This document shows, in pieces, positions 15,122 to 25,658 of a stretch of 64,000 nucleotides of DNA. Position 1 is the first letter of the stretch; the number at the start of each line of letters is the position of its first letter. The notes under the pieces were generated by a model. That model was given only the letters and a program-made list of their open reading frames with translations. It was not told the DNA's origin and did no database searches. The stretch covers positions 1 through 64,000 of the forward strand of contig NZ_NITZ01000010.1 of NCBI RefSeq assembly GCF_002632615.1, written 5' to 3'. The translations under genes were made by a program, and so were the position numbers. Origin of the DNA: Xenorhabdus miraniensis (GTDB taxonomy: Bacteria > Pseudomonadota > Gammaproteobacteria > Enterobacterales > Enterobacteriaceae).

Positions 15122-17032
15122 TCATCCATTTTTCATCATTTCTAATTCCTGCCAACGATCAAAAGCTTTTTCCAATTCCTGTTCTTTATTTGCCAATTCA
15201 TTCAGAACATTTTGGGTAATTTCGTGTGATTGGTTGAAGAATTCAGCATCACTGACCTGAGATTGCAGTTTCTCTATTTCTTCTTCTAACTTTTCTAATA
15301 ATGATGGTAGTTGTTCTAACTCACGCCGTAAATGGTAGCTTATCTTATTGTTGGTCTTTTTCGAGGTATCTTTCGGTTTTACAACCTTAGTTTCAACACT
15401 GACCTTTTTCTCTGCGATCTGGCGCAAGGAAATACTCTGCTCTCGTTGTTGTTGAGCATCGTAATAACCTCCCACATAATTGTTGATTTCACCGTCACCT
15501 TCAAAAATCCAGCATTCAGTGACTGAGTTATCAACAAATTGACGATCATGGCTCACCAGAATCACGGTTCCGGTATAACCATCAACCAGTTCTTCGAGTA
15601 GTTCCAATGTTTCAACATCAAGGTCATTGGTCGGTTCATCAAGAATCAGTAAGTTGCTTGGTTTCAGGAAGAGACGTGCCAGCAACAGACGATTGCGTTC
15701 ACCACCAGAAAGTGCCCGCACGGGCGTCATGGCTCGTTTGGGATGGAAAAGGAAATCTTGCAAATAACCCAGTACATGGCGGGAGCGACCGTTAACCATC
15801 ACTTCCTGTTTACCTTCAGCAAGGTTATCCATGACGGTTTTATCAGGATCCAGCGCCGCACGATGTTGATCAAAGTAAGCGACTTCAAGTTTTGTACCAC
15901 AATGAATGCGCCCACTGTCTGCCGACAAATCGCCCAGCATCAGTTTCAATAGTGTTGTTTTACCGCAGCCGTTTGGCCCCACTAATGCAATCTTGTCGCC
16001 ACGCTGAACCTGAGCCGAGAAGTTTTTAACTAATGTTTTATCACCAATCTGGTAATTTACATTTTCCATTTCAAACACGATCTTACCGGAACGCGTCGCT
16101 TCTTCGACCTGCATTTTCGCCGCGCCCATAACATTGCGACGTTCAGAGCGCTCTACACGCAACGCTTTCAATGCCCTTACACGGCCTTCATTACGGGTAC
16201 GTCGTGCTTTAATACCCTGCCGGATCCAAACTTCTTCCTGCGCCAGTTTTTTGTCAAATTCGGCATTTTGTAATTCTTCAACCCGCAACGCTTCTTCTTT
16301 GCCTTCAAGGTACTTATCGTAGTTTCCTGGCCATGATGTCAATTTTCCACGATCCAGATCGATAATGCGTGTCGCCATGTTGCGAATGAATGACCGGTCA
16401 TGGGAAATGAAAACAAGACTTCCGTTGAAATCTTTCAGGAAATTTTCCAACCATTCGATCGTGTCAATATCAAGGTGGTTGGTCGGTTCATCCAGAAATA
16501 ACACTCTTGGCGAACAAACCAGCGCCCTGCCCAATGCAGCCTTACGCAACCAACCACCGGACAGTGAAGATAATTTCGCGTCTGCGGGTAAGGACAATTG
16601 TTTCAATACATCGCTAATCCGGCTATCCAGTGACCAAAGCCCCTGAATATCCAGCACCTCCTGTAATTCTGCAAGGCGGTTGAGATTCTTTTCACTCGGA
16701 TCGGTTTCCACCAAGCGTGAAGCATGGTGGAACGCTTTAATATATTCAGCCTGCTCTTTTACCCCTTCGGCAACAAAATCAAATACCGTGCCTTCTACAT
16801 CGCGGGGCGGGTCTTGCTGTAAGCGGGCAACAATCAAATCCTGTTCATAGATAACCAACCCGTCATCCAAAGGCTGCTCTTTCGCCAGCACGCGTAACAG
16901 TGTCGATTTTCCCGCACCATTACGCCCGACCAGACACACTCTTTCATTGTCTTCTATATGCAGTTCAGCATTATCCAATAACGGTGCATCACTAAAAGAC
17001 AACCAAGCACCGGATAAACTAATCAATGACAT
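15122..17032 (-). CDS. uup: ABC-F ATPase Uup
   Basis: Uup is a soluble ABC-F protein that binds DNA and ribosomes and limits precise excision of transposons in E. coli. It carries two nucleotide-binding domains: Walker A GRNGAGKST with signature LSGGWLRK and Walker B VLFLDEPTNHLD, then GPNGCGKTT with LSGGERNR and LLILDEPTNDLD. An arginine-rich linker (RRTRNEGRVRAL) lies between them. The C-terminal coiled coil (REL.QLPSLLEKLEEEIEKLQ) is the DNA-binding arm. The ATG at 17032 (MSLISLSGAWLSF) aligns with E. coli Uup and gives 636 residues. The longer frame from 17098 runs into rlmKL and is rejected. Four bases separate it from the rlmKL stop. Confidence 0.96.
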   Translation of the reverse strand: MSLISLSGAWLSFSDAPLLDNAELHIEDNERVCLVGRNGAGKSTLLRVLAKEQPLDDGLVIYEQDLIVARLQQDPPRDVEGTVFDFVAEGVKEQAEYIKAFHHASRLVETDPSEKNLNRLAELQEVLDIQGLWSLDSRISDVLKQLSLPADAKLSSLSGGWLRKAALGRALVCSPRVLFLDEPTNHLDIDTIEWLENFLKDFNGSLVFISHDRSFIRNMATRIIDLDRGKLTSWPGNYDKYLEGKEEALRVEELQNAEFDKKLAQEEVWIRQGIKARRTRNEGRVRALKALRVERSERRNVMGAAKMQVEEATRSGKIVFEMENVNYQIGDKTLVKNFSAQVQRGDKIALVGPNGCGKTTLLKLMLGDLSADSGRIHCGTKLEVAYFDQHRAALDPDKTVMDNLAEGKQEVMVNGRSRHVLGYLQDFLFHPKRAMTPVRALSGGERNRLLLARLFLKPSNLLILDEPTNDLDVETLELLEELVDGYTGTVILVSHDRQFVDNSVTECWIFEGDGEINNYVGGYYDAQQQREQSISLRQIAEKKVSVETKVVKPKDTSKKTNNKISYHLRRELEQLPSLLEKLEEEIEKLQSQVSDAEFFNQSHEITQNVLNELANKEQELEKAFDRWQELEMMKNG

Positions 17033-17036
17033 AATA

Positions 17037-19154
17037 TTATTTTTCCTCGCCAGCGTGGCGTAGCAACCAGCAATTATGAATCTGACGGTTACGGGCAAAA
17101 TCCTGAGATAACGTTTTTTCTGTTATTTCGTCTGCAACCAATCCTAATTTCTCCAATTCGGCAAAATCCATTTTGAATCCCCGTTTATTATTGGAAAACA
17201 TCAAAGTCCCACCACGACGTAACAGGCGTTTTAATTGCTTCATTAATGCGATGTGATCACGCTGAACATCAAAAGTGTCTTCCATTCGTTTGGAGTTGGA
17301 GAATGTTGGAGGATCAATAAAGATCAAATCGAATTGTTCACGCGTTTGTGCCAACCATCCCAGACAATCAGCCTGAATTAAACGATGCTGACGTCCAGCT
17401 AAGCCATTTGCCTGTAAATTTTTCTCTGCCCATTCAAGATAAGTACGGGACATATCTACGGTGGTTGTCGAGCGAGCTCCGCCCAATCCTGCGTGAACCG
17501 TCGCCGAACCGGTATAAGCAAATAAATTGAGGAAATCTTTATCCTGGCTCATTTCCCCTAATTTTCGGCGGGCAATGCGGTGATCAAGGAATAAGCCCGT
17601 ATCCAGATAATCGGTCAAGTTAACCCAGAATTTTGCCCCATATTCATTAACCAAAAAGAACTCTTTCTTTTCGGCCATCTTTTCATATTGGCTATTGCCT
17701 TTCTGACGTTGACGCGTTTTCAGGATCAGCTGGCTGGATGACAGGCCAAGCACATTCATTGTTGCACTGATGACATCAAATAAACGTTGGCGCGCTTTAT
17801 TCGCATCCACAGATTTCGGGGGCGCATATTCTTGAACAATGACTTTATCCGCATAGCGATCAACTGCAACATTGTATTCCGGTAAGTCGGCATCATATAA
17901 CCGATAGCAATCAATACCTTGCTGTTTGGCCCATTTACTGAGTTTTTTCTCATTTTTACGCAAACGGTTTGCGTAATCTTCAGCAATACCAACATCCAAA
18001 GACTGTGGTTTATCCGACAATTGATAATTCTTCTGGATACAATCCAGCGGGCCATTTTTCGCCTTGAACTCTCGTTCTGCACGTAACTGCAAGCAGCTCA
18101 ACAGTTCTGGCGAAGCGCTGAATAGTGATAAGCGCCAGCCGGGGAAGCGGTTTTTCATTACGCGGCCAAATACACTATGCAGTGCAATCAACGCAGGCTC
18201 ACTTTCAAGGCGTTCACCATAAGGCGGGTTGCTCAGTATCGTTCCCGTAACCCCTTCTGGCAATGGATTTTCCAGCTTGCTGGCATCTCCCTGCTGGAAC
18301 TGGATAAGTTGGGATACTCCTGCCCTGCGTGCATTTGAACGAGCCATATCCATGACACGGCGATCAATATCTGTTCCGAAAAAGCGGGAAGTGGTTTCCT
18401 GTAATCCTTTACGGAAACGTACTTGTGCTTCTGTGGTCACTTCACGCCAGATAGTTTCATCGAATTTCAGCCATGAAGTGAATCCCCAATATTTGCGATG
18501 TAAACCTGGTGCACAATCTGCCGCCATCATAGCGGCTTCTATTAACAATGTGCCTGAACCACACATTGGATCAATCATTGGCGTTCCTACGTTCCAGCCA
18601 GAACGCAAAATAATTGCTGCCGCAAGGTTTTCTTTTAGTGGCGCTTGCCCTGCCAGATCACGATAACCACGGATATGCAAACTGTCTCCACTTAGGTCAA
18701 GTGAAACCGTCGCTTTTTCTTTATTCAAGAAGACATGGACACGGACATCAGGTTGTTGTTTTGCAACATCAGGACGCTGCTTTATTTTACGTACAAAACT
18801 GTCAACAATGGCATCTTTGACTTTCAATGCGCCATATTGTGTATTTCTGATTTCTTCATTTGTGCCGCTGAAATGCACGGAAAACGTGCTATCGACCGAG
18901 AAAATTTCACTCCAATCGATCGATTGGACACCAAGGTACAGATCTAAGTCACTATAAACCTTGAACTCATTAAGCGGCATCATGATACGAGATGCCAGCC
19001 TGCTCCACAGCAGGCTTTTATACATCACCCGATCATCACCCTGAAAATGAACCCCGCCTTGGGCAATCTTGCAGGATTGCGCTCCCAGCATTTCCAGTTC
19101 GTTTTTTAACAGTTCTTCCAGTCCACGTGCCGTGCTGGCAAAGAGAGAGTTCAT
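17037..19154 (-). CDS. rlmKL: Bifunctional 23S rRNA methyltransferase RlmKL
   Basis: RlmKL methylates G2445 (m2G, RlmL half) and G2069 (m7G, RlmK half) of 23S rRNA. The N-terminal THUMP domain starts at [16 protein letters not shown]. The RlmL methyltransferase has [14 protein letters not shown] and the catalytic SNPPYGER. The RlmK half has [18 protein letters not shown] and [10 protein letters not shown]. The ATG at 19154 aligns with the E. coli start and gives 705 residues (702 in E. coli); five extra codons of the open frame are dropped. It heads the minus-strand run rlmKL-uup-pqiABC and is divergent from ycbX. Confidence 0.96.
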   Translation of the reverse strand: MNSLFASTARGLEELLKNELEMLGAQSCKIAQGGVHFQGDDRVMYKSLLWSRLASRIMMPLNEFKVYSDLDLYLGVQSIDWSEIFSVDSTFSVHFSGTNEEIRNTQYGALKVKDAIVDSFVRKIKQRPDVAKQQPDVRVHVFLNKEKATVSLDLSGDSLHIRGYRDLAGQAPLKENLAAAIILRSGWNVGTPMIDPMCGSGTLLIEAAMMAADCAPGLHRKYWGFTSWLKFDETIWREVTTEAQVRFRKGLQETTSRFFGTDIDRRVMDMARSNARRAGVSQLIQFQQGDASKLENPLPEGVTGTILSNPPYGERLESEPALIALHSVFGRVMKNRFPGWRLSLFSASPELLSCLQLRAEREFKAKNGPLDCIQKNYQLSDKPQSLDVGIAEDYANRLRKNEKKLSKWAKQQGIDCYRLYDADLPEYNVAVDRYADKVIVQEYAPPKSVDANKARQRLFDVISATMNVLGLSSSQLILKTRQRQKGNSQYEKMAEKKEFFLVNEYGAKFWVNLTDYLDTGLFLDHRIARRKLGEMSQDKDFLNLFAYTGSATVHAGLGGARSTTTVDMSRTYLEWAEKNLQANGLAGRQHRLIQADCLGWLAQTREQFDLIFIDPPTFSNSKRMEDTFDVQRDHIALMKQLKRLLRRGGTLMFSNNKRGFKMDFAELEKLGLVADEITEKTLSQDFARNRQIHNCWLLRHAGEEK

Positions 19155-19272
19155 TTTATTAATCACCACAAAAGTTCAATACAAAAAATTGTGGCACATT
19201 ATAGCCAATACCGACGACATGTCATAAAGTTGCTTATTCGATAAAAAAATAAAAATGTTCTGGAGATAATGG

Positions 19273-20385
19273 ATGATAACTTTGTCGCGCCTCTATACTT
19301 ATCCCGTCAAGTCTATGCGTGGATTGCAACTTTCACATTCCCTCGTCAATGAAAGTGGCCTTACGTTTGATCGCAACTTTATGATAACCACAACGGATGG
19401 TACTTTTATTACTGGCCGCCAATATCCACAACTGTTGCTGTTTACGCCAACAATGCTCCATAACGGTCTTTATCTACAGGCACCGAACGGAGAAAGTGCA
19501 ACTGTACTTTATACTGATTTTAAAGAAGAGCGTTTACCCACCGAAGTTTGGGGGACTCATTTTACTGCTTTAGTTGCCCCGGATCTGATCAACACTTGGT
19601 TAAGTGGTTTTTTTGATACCCCCGTGCAACTCCGCTGGCTAAGCGAGGAACTCACCCGAAGGGTCAAGAAATTCCCGGATATTTCTCTATCATTCGCGGA
19701 TGGTTACCCCTATTTAATTATCAATGAAGCCTCTTTTCATACTTTACAACAACGCTGTCCCGCAAGTATTAAAATAGAGCAGTTTCGTGCCAATATGATT
19801 GTCACAGGTGCTGCGCCTTTTGAAGAAGATAGTTGGAAAGTCATCCAAATTGGCGATGTTATTTTCGACCTTCCCAAACCGTGCAGCCGTTGTATTTTGA
19901 CAACGGTCAGTCCTGAAAAAGGTCGTAAAAATCCTAAAGGTGAGCCACTGGCAACATTACAGTCTTTTAGAACCGCCAAAGAAAATGGAGCTGTCGATTT
20001 TGGGCAGAATGCCATTGCCCGTAATAGCGGCATTATTCGCGTCGGCGATCGTGTCACCATTTTAGAAAAGAAAACCCCGCGTGAATATGGCAGCGGTGAG
20101 CAAGCGAATGATTTAAATATACAGAAAATTGCTGAGCAATCTATTTCTATTGAATTCAATGGGCAGCGTTTTATAGGAAACAATCAACAAATAATTCTAG
20201 AACAGCTCGAAAACCAGGGTATTAGAGTTCCTTATTCATGTCGTGCCGGTATTTGTGGTTCCTGTAAGCTGTCCCTGCTTAAAGGGGATGTACAGCCATT
20301 AAAATCAACATCCATCAAAGACGATGGAAAAATTCTGGCATGTAGTTGTATTCCCCAAAGTGATTTAGTGATTGAATTAAACTAA
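19273..20385 (+). CDS. ycbX: YcbX: MOSC and 2Fe-2S domain protein (N-hydroxylated base reductase component)
   Basis: YcbX is a molybdenum-cofactor-dependent protein that in E. coli detoxifies N-hydroxylated bases such as 6-hydroxylaminopurine. The 370-residue product has the MOSC N-terminal beta barrel ([16 protein letters not shown]) and the MOSC core with the cofactor Cys in [17 protein letters not shown]-terminal ferredoxin domain carries four Cys as [12 protein letters not shown] and then ACSC. The length matches E. coli (369). It is a single gene ended by a hairpin, convergent with zapC. Confidence 0.94.
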   Translation: MITLSRLYTYPVKSMRGLQLSHSLVNESGLTFDRNFMITTTDGTFITGRQYPQLLLFTPTMLHNGLYLQAPNGESATVLYTDFKEERLPTEVWGTHFTALVAPDLINTWLSGFFDTPVQLRWLSEELTRRVKKFPDISLSFADGYPYLIINEASFHTLQQRCPASIKIEQFRANMIVTGAAPFEEDSWKVIQIGDVIFDLPKPCSRCILTTVSPEKGRKNPKGEPLATLQSFRTAKENGAVDFGQNAIARNSGIIRVGDRVTILEKKTPREYGSGEQANDLNIQKIAEQSISIEFNGQRFIGNNQQIILEQLENQGIRVPYSCRAGICGSCKLSLLKGDVQPLKSTSIKDDGKILACSCIPQSDLVIELN

Positions 20386-20416
20386 TTATTAATAATATAT
20401 AGTGATAATATCTAAA

Positions 20417-20453
20417 TCAGGCAGTATGAATAAAATCATCTGTCTGACTTTTT
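20417..20453 (+). terminator. Rho-independent terminator of ycbX
   Basis: TCAGGCAG...ATGA pairs with TCAT...CTGTCTGA (one wobble pair and one bulged T) around an ATAAAA loop, followed by CTTTTTAT. It lies 32 bases after the ycbX stop. Confidence 0.75.
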
Positions 20454-20601
20454 ATCCCTATCTTGCTAATTTTAATTATATTTTTATTTTAAATTTCAGT
20501 TGGAAAATTTTCCGGAAGCAAATTCATTCAGATAAATGACGTTATAAATATACCTGATAAGGTATAATTAATTGAGTTATATATTCTACAACTGAATGAA
20601 A

Positions 20602-21153
20602 TTAAATCGCCCTGTTATATACCGACACCTGAGTTGATTCAATATAAGGTAGCAAGCGATCGTTCATTACCTTAATCGCATCACAAAAACTCATCACACG
20701 ATCATTCAGTTCCAATTTTTGCTGTGCTAATAAACATAAACTAGCATTGTCACCGACTTCCACCACCATAAAGAGTGCTTCAGTGTCACTGTCCTGTAAA
20801 CGAAGTTGAACAATTTCACCCTGTTCAGGTTTTTCCACTAAAGAAAAATGGGAGAAATGCCAGCTTCTGGGCATTTGTGGTTTCATAAAGCGGAATGCGA
20901 CCACCCCATTCAGAGCCAGTTCAGCTCTGAGCGCTGGGGCAATATTAATATGACGCGAATGTTCTTCGAAAGCATAATAAAGCGCAGCATCGTCAACAGA
21001 GAAAGACATTTCTTTCATTGTCATTGCATAGTCGGTCAACATTTTGGCAGAAAAATGAGAACGAAACACCATGCCATTAGCAAGATCGAGCATGACACGA
21101 CTATGCTCATGATCGAAATACCAGCGCCACTGATCATCAGGTCTAATTTTCAT
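20602..21153 (-). CDS. zapC: Cell division protein ZapC
   Basis: ZapC binds FtsZ and promotes lateral bundling of protofilaments. The 183-residue product opens with MKIRPDDQWRWYFDHEHSRVMLDLANGMVFRSHF, which follows E. coli ZapC (180 residues) closely. The SWHFSHFS and LCLLAQ segments further on are also conserved. It is a small soluble two-domain protein without membrane segments. It lies between ycbX and pyrD as in E. coli. Confidence 0.92.
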   Translation of the reverse strand: MKIRPDDQWRWYFDHEHSRVMLDLANGMVFRSHFSAKMLTDYAMTMKEMSFSVDDAALYYAFEEHSRHINIAPALRAELALNGVVAFRFMKPQMPRSWHFSHFSLVEKPEQGEIVQLRLQDSDTEALFMVVEVGDNASLCLLAQQKLELNDRVMSFCDAIKVMNDRLLPYIESTQVSVYNRAI

Positions 21154-21311
21154 TGATTACCCTTTATACTCACAATAGCTTTTTTGGTTAAAAATAAACA
21201 TCACTACTGAAATGAAAATTCAAAAGAAATAATAAAGATTTAAGCTGTTAGACAAAATATAGACGAGTTGGGAGCAGAAATAAACCCCCAACCCCGAATC
21301 GCGGCAAATAT

Positions 21312-22322
21312 TCAGATATGGTTAACTATATCTTTGATGAGTTTTGGCCCTTTATAGATAAAACCAGAATATATTTGAATCAATGAAGCACCCGCTTCCA
21401 TTTTCTCTCTGGCAGCAACAAGCGAATCAATTCCACCAACACCAATAATCGGTATTTCACCTTTTAATTCTTGAGAAAGGCGTCGAATAATCTCTGTACT
21501 ACGTAATTGAACAGGACGACCGCTTAATCCGCCCGTTTGCTGGCAGTGGTTCAATCCTTCAATAATCTTTCTATCCAATGTTGTATTAGTTGCAATAACA
21601 CCATCAATCTGATGACGCATTAAACTATCAGCGATTTTAATTAATTCCTCTTCTGAAAGATCTGGAGAAATTTTTACAGCAACAGGCACATATTTTTGGA
21701 ACTTCTGTTGAAGCTCTCCTTGCTTATTTTTAATCGCAGATAAGAGATCGTCCAGCGCTTCCCCATATTGCAAGGTTCTCAGACCGGGGGTATTGGGAGA
21801 AGAAATATTGATAGTGATATAACCTGCATGCGGATAAACCTTATCCATGCAAATTAAATAATCGTCTTTTCCATTCTCTACTGGGGTATCTTTATTTTTG
21901 CCAATATTGATCCCGATAATCCCGTCGTATTTTGCCCGTTTAACATTCTCAACCAGATTATCCACCCCAAGGTTATTAAACCCCATCCGGTTGATGATCC
22001 CTTCTGCTTCAACTACACGAAATAATCTTGGTTTATCATTTCCCGCTTGTGGGCGTGGAGTCACTGTGCCAATTTCAACAAAACCGAAGCCCATTGCCCC
22101 AAAGGAATCAATACAATCACCATTTTTATCAAGGCCAGCGGCGAGACCTAATGGATTTTTGAACGACAGCCCCATACAAGTAACGGGCTTAGTAGCAACT
22201 GATTGGCGGATAAGAAATTCGAAAGGAGTACCGGTGACGCGCTTGAGCTGACGGAAAGTAAGCTCATGTGCTTGTTCAGGATCAAGCTGGAACAATGCCT
22301 TCCGTACCAGAGAATAACACAT
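21312..22322 (-). CDS. pyrD: Dihydroorotate dehydrogenase (quinone), class 2
   Basis: PyrD oxidises dihydroorotate to orotate with quinone as acceptor at the inner membrane, the fourth step of UMP synthesis. The N-terminal amphipathic helix region ([23 protein letters not shown]) is the membrane/quinone site of class 2 enzymes. The FMN barrel follows, with [11 protein letters not shown], the catalytic Ser loop [21 protein letters not shown] and GVGGIDS. Length (336) equals that of E. coli PyrD. The gene stands alone, divergent from nothing on its upstream side, and the 316-base gap to pepN is described separately. Confidence 0.97.
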   Translation of the reverse strand: MCYSLVRKALFQLDPEQAHELTFRQLKRVTGTPFEFLIRQSVATKPVTCMGLSFKNPLGLAAGLDKNGDCIDSFGAMGFGFVEIGTVTPRPQAGNDKPRLFRVVEAEGIINRMGFNNLGVDNLVENVKRAKYDGIIGINIGKNKDTPVENGKDDYLICMDKVYPHAGYITINISSPNTPGLRTLQYGEALDDLLSAIKNKQGELQQKFQKYVPVAVKISPDLSEEELIKIADSLMRHQIDGVIATNTTLDRKIIEGLNHCQQTGGLSGRPVQLRSTEIIRRLSQELKGEIPIIGVGGIDSLVAAREKMEAGASLIQIYSGFIYKGPKLIKDIVNHI

Positions 22323-22638
22323 TTAGATTAACCTATTGTTTTTTATACAGGAGCTGTCAATTATATATTTTGGGTTATGCACAATCCCATACATATATGA
22401 TTGCTGCTTTATCGTGACTGGCAAAAACCGCTAATTTACCATTATCTGCATAAACAAAAAAGCCTTCTCTTTATCGGCAAAAGCATATCATTCCTTCTCT
22501 TTTATCTGAGTTGATTATTTTGGTGGAGGTAAATAATCAGTCTCAAAATATTCCAGATTTGCCAGACGATTGGTATGGGGGATATTGAAGAAATTCAGGT
22601 CAATATCCTCCGGCGACCACCGGAGGATATATCACATA
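22323..22638. other. pyrD-pepN intergenic region with an 11-bp hairpin
   Basis: No coding frame is supported here. The left part must contain the pyrD promoter (minus strand); a TTGACA reading on the minus strand lies about 35 bases before the start codon, but no convincing -10 goes with it. At 22603-22630 a perfect 11-base-pair stem (ATATCCTCCGG/CCGGAGGATAT, loop CGACCA) lies directly after the pepN stop and is a likely pepN terminator, although no strong T-run follows on that strand. The ssu sulfonate genes that sit between pyrD and pepN in E. coli are absent. Confidence 0.55.
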
Positions 22639-25257
22639 TTAACTTTCAAGTGCCTTGGTAATTTTTTCGAACAAATCACCAGACAAGTTTTCTAATCCTT
22701 TCAACTGTTCCAGTGCCGCACGCATCAAGACCTGACGTTTCTCATCGTAACGTTTCAGACGAATCAATGGATTAATCAAACTTGATGCTACTTGAGGGTT
22801 TCGGCTGTTCAGATCAGTCAATACTTCCACCAGGAACTGATAACCACTGCCATCTTCAGCATGGAAAGCCACAGGATTACTGGTAAAGAATGTTCTCAAC
22901 AGTGAATAAACACGGTTTGGATTGCTCAAACTGAAAGAACGATGCTTCATCAAGCCACGTACTTTATCAAGCGCATCAAAGGCCGGATTGGTTGCTTGCA
23001 GTCTGAACCATTTATCCATGACCAAACCATTCTGATGCCAACGTTGATCAAATTCATCCATTAATTGATAACTGCAAGGCAATTCAGCAGATACTGCCGC
23101 AGACAAGGCAGCAATACTGTCAGTCATGTTATCAGCCTGATAATATTGTGTTGCCACTAATTTATCAGCCAGTTCTTTGTTATCAATAAAGGCCAAATAG
23201 TAGAGGCAGGTATTACGTAAATCGCGTTTCGCAATATCCTGATGATCCACACGGTATGCACCTGCATGGAGGCTGTGATAAACCGCAGTAAGCTCATCTG
23301 CCATTTCATTAGCCAGCGCCTTCGTCATAGCACCAATGACATCATGGATGGCTTTAGGATCGACAACCGTAAACAGTTCTGCTATTTCATTTTCAGACGG
23401 CAAAGTCAGGATCAATGCAGCCAAGGCCGGATCAATCTCTTTATCCAGCAATACAGCACGGAAAGCATCAATGACATGTATAGGCAATTCCAGTGCCTGA
23501 GATTTTTGATTTCGGGCAACATTCAGCTTCACATAGTTGGTTAACAATGCCTGCGCCGCATCCCAACGAGAGAATTCGTTACGTGCATGTTTCATCAAGA
23601 ATGAAAGTTGCTCATCGCTATATGGATAATCCAATTTTACTGGAGCAGAGAATTCACGCAGTAAAGAAGGAACAGGGCGTGATGGAACATCATCAAATAT
23701 AAATGCTTGTTCTGCATGAATGACATTCAGAACATGATGCACAGGCTGACCATCACGACGCAGCGGGATTACCCTTCCTTGTTCATCATAAAGCTCAATG
23801 TCCAGGGGAATATGCAGTGGCAATTTCTCTTTCTGATCCAGCGTTGGTGGTGTCATTTGATTGACATGCAGAACATATTGCTGTTTTTCTGCATCGTATT
23901 CGTCGCGGACAGTCAGCACAGGTGTTCCTGATTGACTATACCAACGGCGGAAGAGTGTCAAATCAACGTTTGAGGCATCTTCCATTGCCTGAACAAAATC
24001 ATCACAGGTTGCAGCACTACCATCATGACGGTGGATATAAAGCTGCATACCCGCCTGAAATTGTTCTTCACCCAACAAAGTGTGGATCATCCGAATCACT
24101 TCCGAACCTTTTTCATAGACGGTCAACGTATAGAAGTTATTCATTTCCATCACCTGATCGGGACGGATAGGATGAGCCATCGGGCTGGCATCTTCAGCGA
24201 ACTGCGCAGCACGCATAACACGCACGTTATTGATACGGTTAACCGAACGAGAGCCCAAATCAGAACTGAACTCTTGATCACGGAATACGGTCAGCCCTTC
24301 TTTCAGGCTTAACTGGAACCAGTCACGACATGTAATGCGGTTTCCTGTCCAGTTATGGAAATATTCATGTCCAATGACGGCCTCAATGGCAAGGTAATCG
24401 TTGTCAGTCGCGGTTTCCGTTTTTGCCAGAACATATTTGGAATTGAAGATGTTCAGTCCCTTGTTTTCCATTGCGCCCATATTGAAGAAATCAACGGCAA
24501 CGATCATATAGATATCAAGGTCGTACTCCAAACCAAAGCGGGTTTCATCCCACTTCATCGAATTTTTCAGCGATGTCATGGCCCAGTCAGCACGATCTAA
24601 ATTACCCCGGTCAACAAACAGTTCCAGTGCAACTTCACGGCCACTGCGGGTTACAAATGTGTCCCGCAGGACATCAAAATCGCCTGCCACCAACGCAAAT
24701 AGATAAGCCGGTTTTGGGAATGGATCTTGCCATTTCACCCAGTGGCGGCCATCATCCAATTCTCCCTGTTCAATGCGGTTGCCATTGGAAAGCAAGAAGG
24801 GGTATTTGGCTTTATCTGCTGTAATGCGAGTAGTAAAGCAAGCAAGAACATCTGGACGATCCAAATAATAAGTGATGTGACGGAATCCTTCGGCCTCACA
24901 TTGGGTGCACAAGGCATCTCCGGAGACATATAAGCCTTCAAGCGCTGTATTTGCCGATGGGCTAATTTCATTCACAATCTTCAAGGTAAACTGGGCTGGT
25001 AGCTGCTCAATCAACAGCTTACCATCCTGTTCCTGATAATGTTCCCACGCTTTATCATCTATGTAGATACTTTTTAACGTGAGATTTTCTCCATCCAGAA
25101 TCAATGGAGCAATATCATTAGCCAGACGTTTTACCTGACTGATTGCCGTTACCGTGGTTTTATCTGTATTCAACTCAAAATCGAGATCAATGTCGGTAAT
25201 TGTATAATCTGGTTTTCTGTAATCCAGACGGTGTTTTACGAGTCGCTGTTGTGTCAT
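22639..25257 (-). CDS. pepN: Aminopeptidase N (M1 family)
   Basis: PepN is the main broad-specificity aminopeptidase in peptide turnover; it is cytoplasmic and zinc-dependent. The 872-residue product matches E. coli PepN (870) end to end. It has the exopeptidase motif GAMEN (in FFNMGAMENKGLNIFNSKY), the zinc site HEYFHNW with the downstream Glu (LKEGLTVFRDQEF), and the four-domain layout of the family with a long helical C-terminal domain. The start MTQQRLVKHRLDYRKPDY corresponds to the E. coli MTQQ start. There is no signal peptide. It is divergent from pncB. Confidence 0.97.
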   Translation of the reverse strand: MTQQRLVKHRLDYRKPDYTITDIDLDFELNTDKTTVTAISQVKRLANDIAPLILDGENLTLKSIYIDDKAWEHYQEQDGKLLIEQLPAQFTLKIVNEISPSANTALEGLYVSGDALCTQCEAEGFRHITYYLDRPDVLACFTTRITADKAKYPFLLSNGNRIEQGELDDGRHWVKWQDPFPKPAYLFALVAGDFDVLRDTFVTRSGREVALELFVDRGNLDRADWAMTSLKNSMKWDETRFGLEYDLDIYMIVAVDFFNMGAMENKGLNIFNSKYVLAKTETATDNDYLAIEAVIGHEYFHNWTGNRITCRDWFQLSLKEGLTVFRDQEFSSDLGSRSVNRINNVRVMRAAQFAEDASPMAHPIRPDQVMEMNNFYTLTVYEKGSEVIRMIHTLLGEEQFQAGMQLYIHRHDGSAATCDDFVQAMEDASNVDLTLFRRWYSQSGTPVLTVRDEYDAEKQQYVLHVNQMTPPTLDQKEKLPLHIPLDIELYDEQGRVIPLRRDGQPVHHVLNVIHAEQAFIFDDVPSRPVPSLLREFSAPVKLDYPYSDEQLSFLMKHARNEFSRWDAAQALLTNYVKLNVARNQKSQALELPIHVIDAFRAVLLDKEIDPALAALILTLPSENEIAELFTVVDPKAIHDVIGAMTKALANEMADELTAVYHSLHAGAYRVDHQDIAKRDLRNTCLYYLAFIDNKELADKLVATQYYQADNMTDSIAALSAAVSAELPCSYQLMDEFDQRWHQNGLVMDKWFRLQATNPAFDALDKVRGLMKHRSFSLSNPNRVYSLLRTFFTSNPVAFHAEDGSGYQFLVEVLTDLNSRNPQVASSLINPLIRLKRYDEKRQVLMRAALEQLKGLENLSGDLFEKITKALES

Positions 25258-25658
25258 AGGGAACCTTTTCCATTATTTTTAACAGGCATATTTGATAACA
25301 TTTGTATAACCTTAGCTACAAAGCGCCTGGCATATTGTGTTTCCATAGAAACTTTCCAATCGCTAACGCAACCATAGAGAAACCATCATTTCAATCAATA
25401 AATCTCTTTTTCTGAATGTTAATAACTTATTAAATAAAGGTATAAATGATGTAGTCAGCATATTAGTACTTTCGTGCGAATTGTCATCTCATATCTCATT
25501 TAACATGATATTATCTATAAATGGATTAACCTTAATCTTTAGATTCGGGAAAATATATGCAGCGACATAGCTTCAATAACCCAATAATCACGGTATACTC
25601 TCCCGACTTTATCGATTTAGCAGACACGAATATGCTCCGCGAGGATGCCTGACGCGCC
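25258..25658. promoter_or_regulatory. Divergent pepN/pncB control region
   Basis: The 401 bases are A+T-rich and carry no supported gene. Near pncB a -10-like TATACT (25594-25599) suggests a promoter with transcription starting about 50 bases before the pncB ATG. I found no clear NadR palindrome (TGTTTA/TAAACA) and no other operator. A 31-codon frame ending just before pncB is discussed among the rejected items. Confidence 0.4.

Noticed and set aside
25557..25652. 31-codon open frame ending seven bases before pncB, possible leader peptide
   Set aside because: The likely pncB -10 (25594-25599) lies inside it, so it would mostly not be transcribed. It has no convincing ribosome site, and no family match is recognisable.
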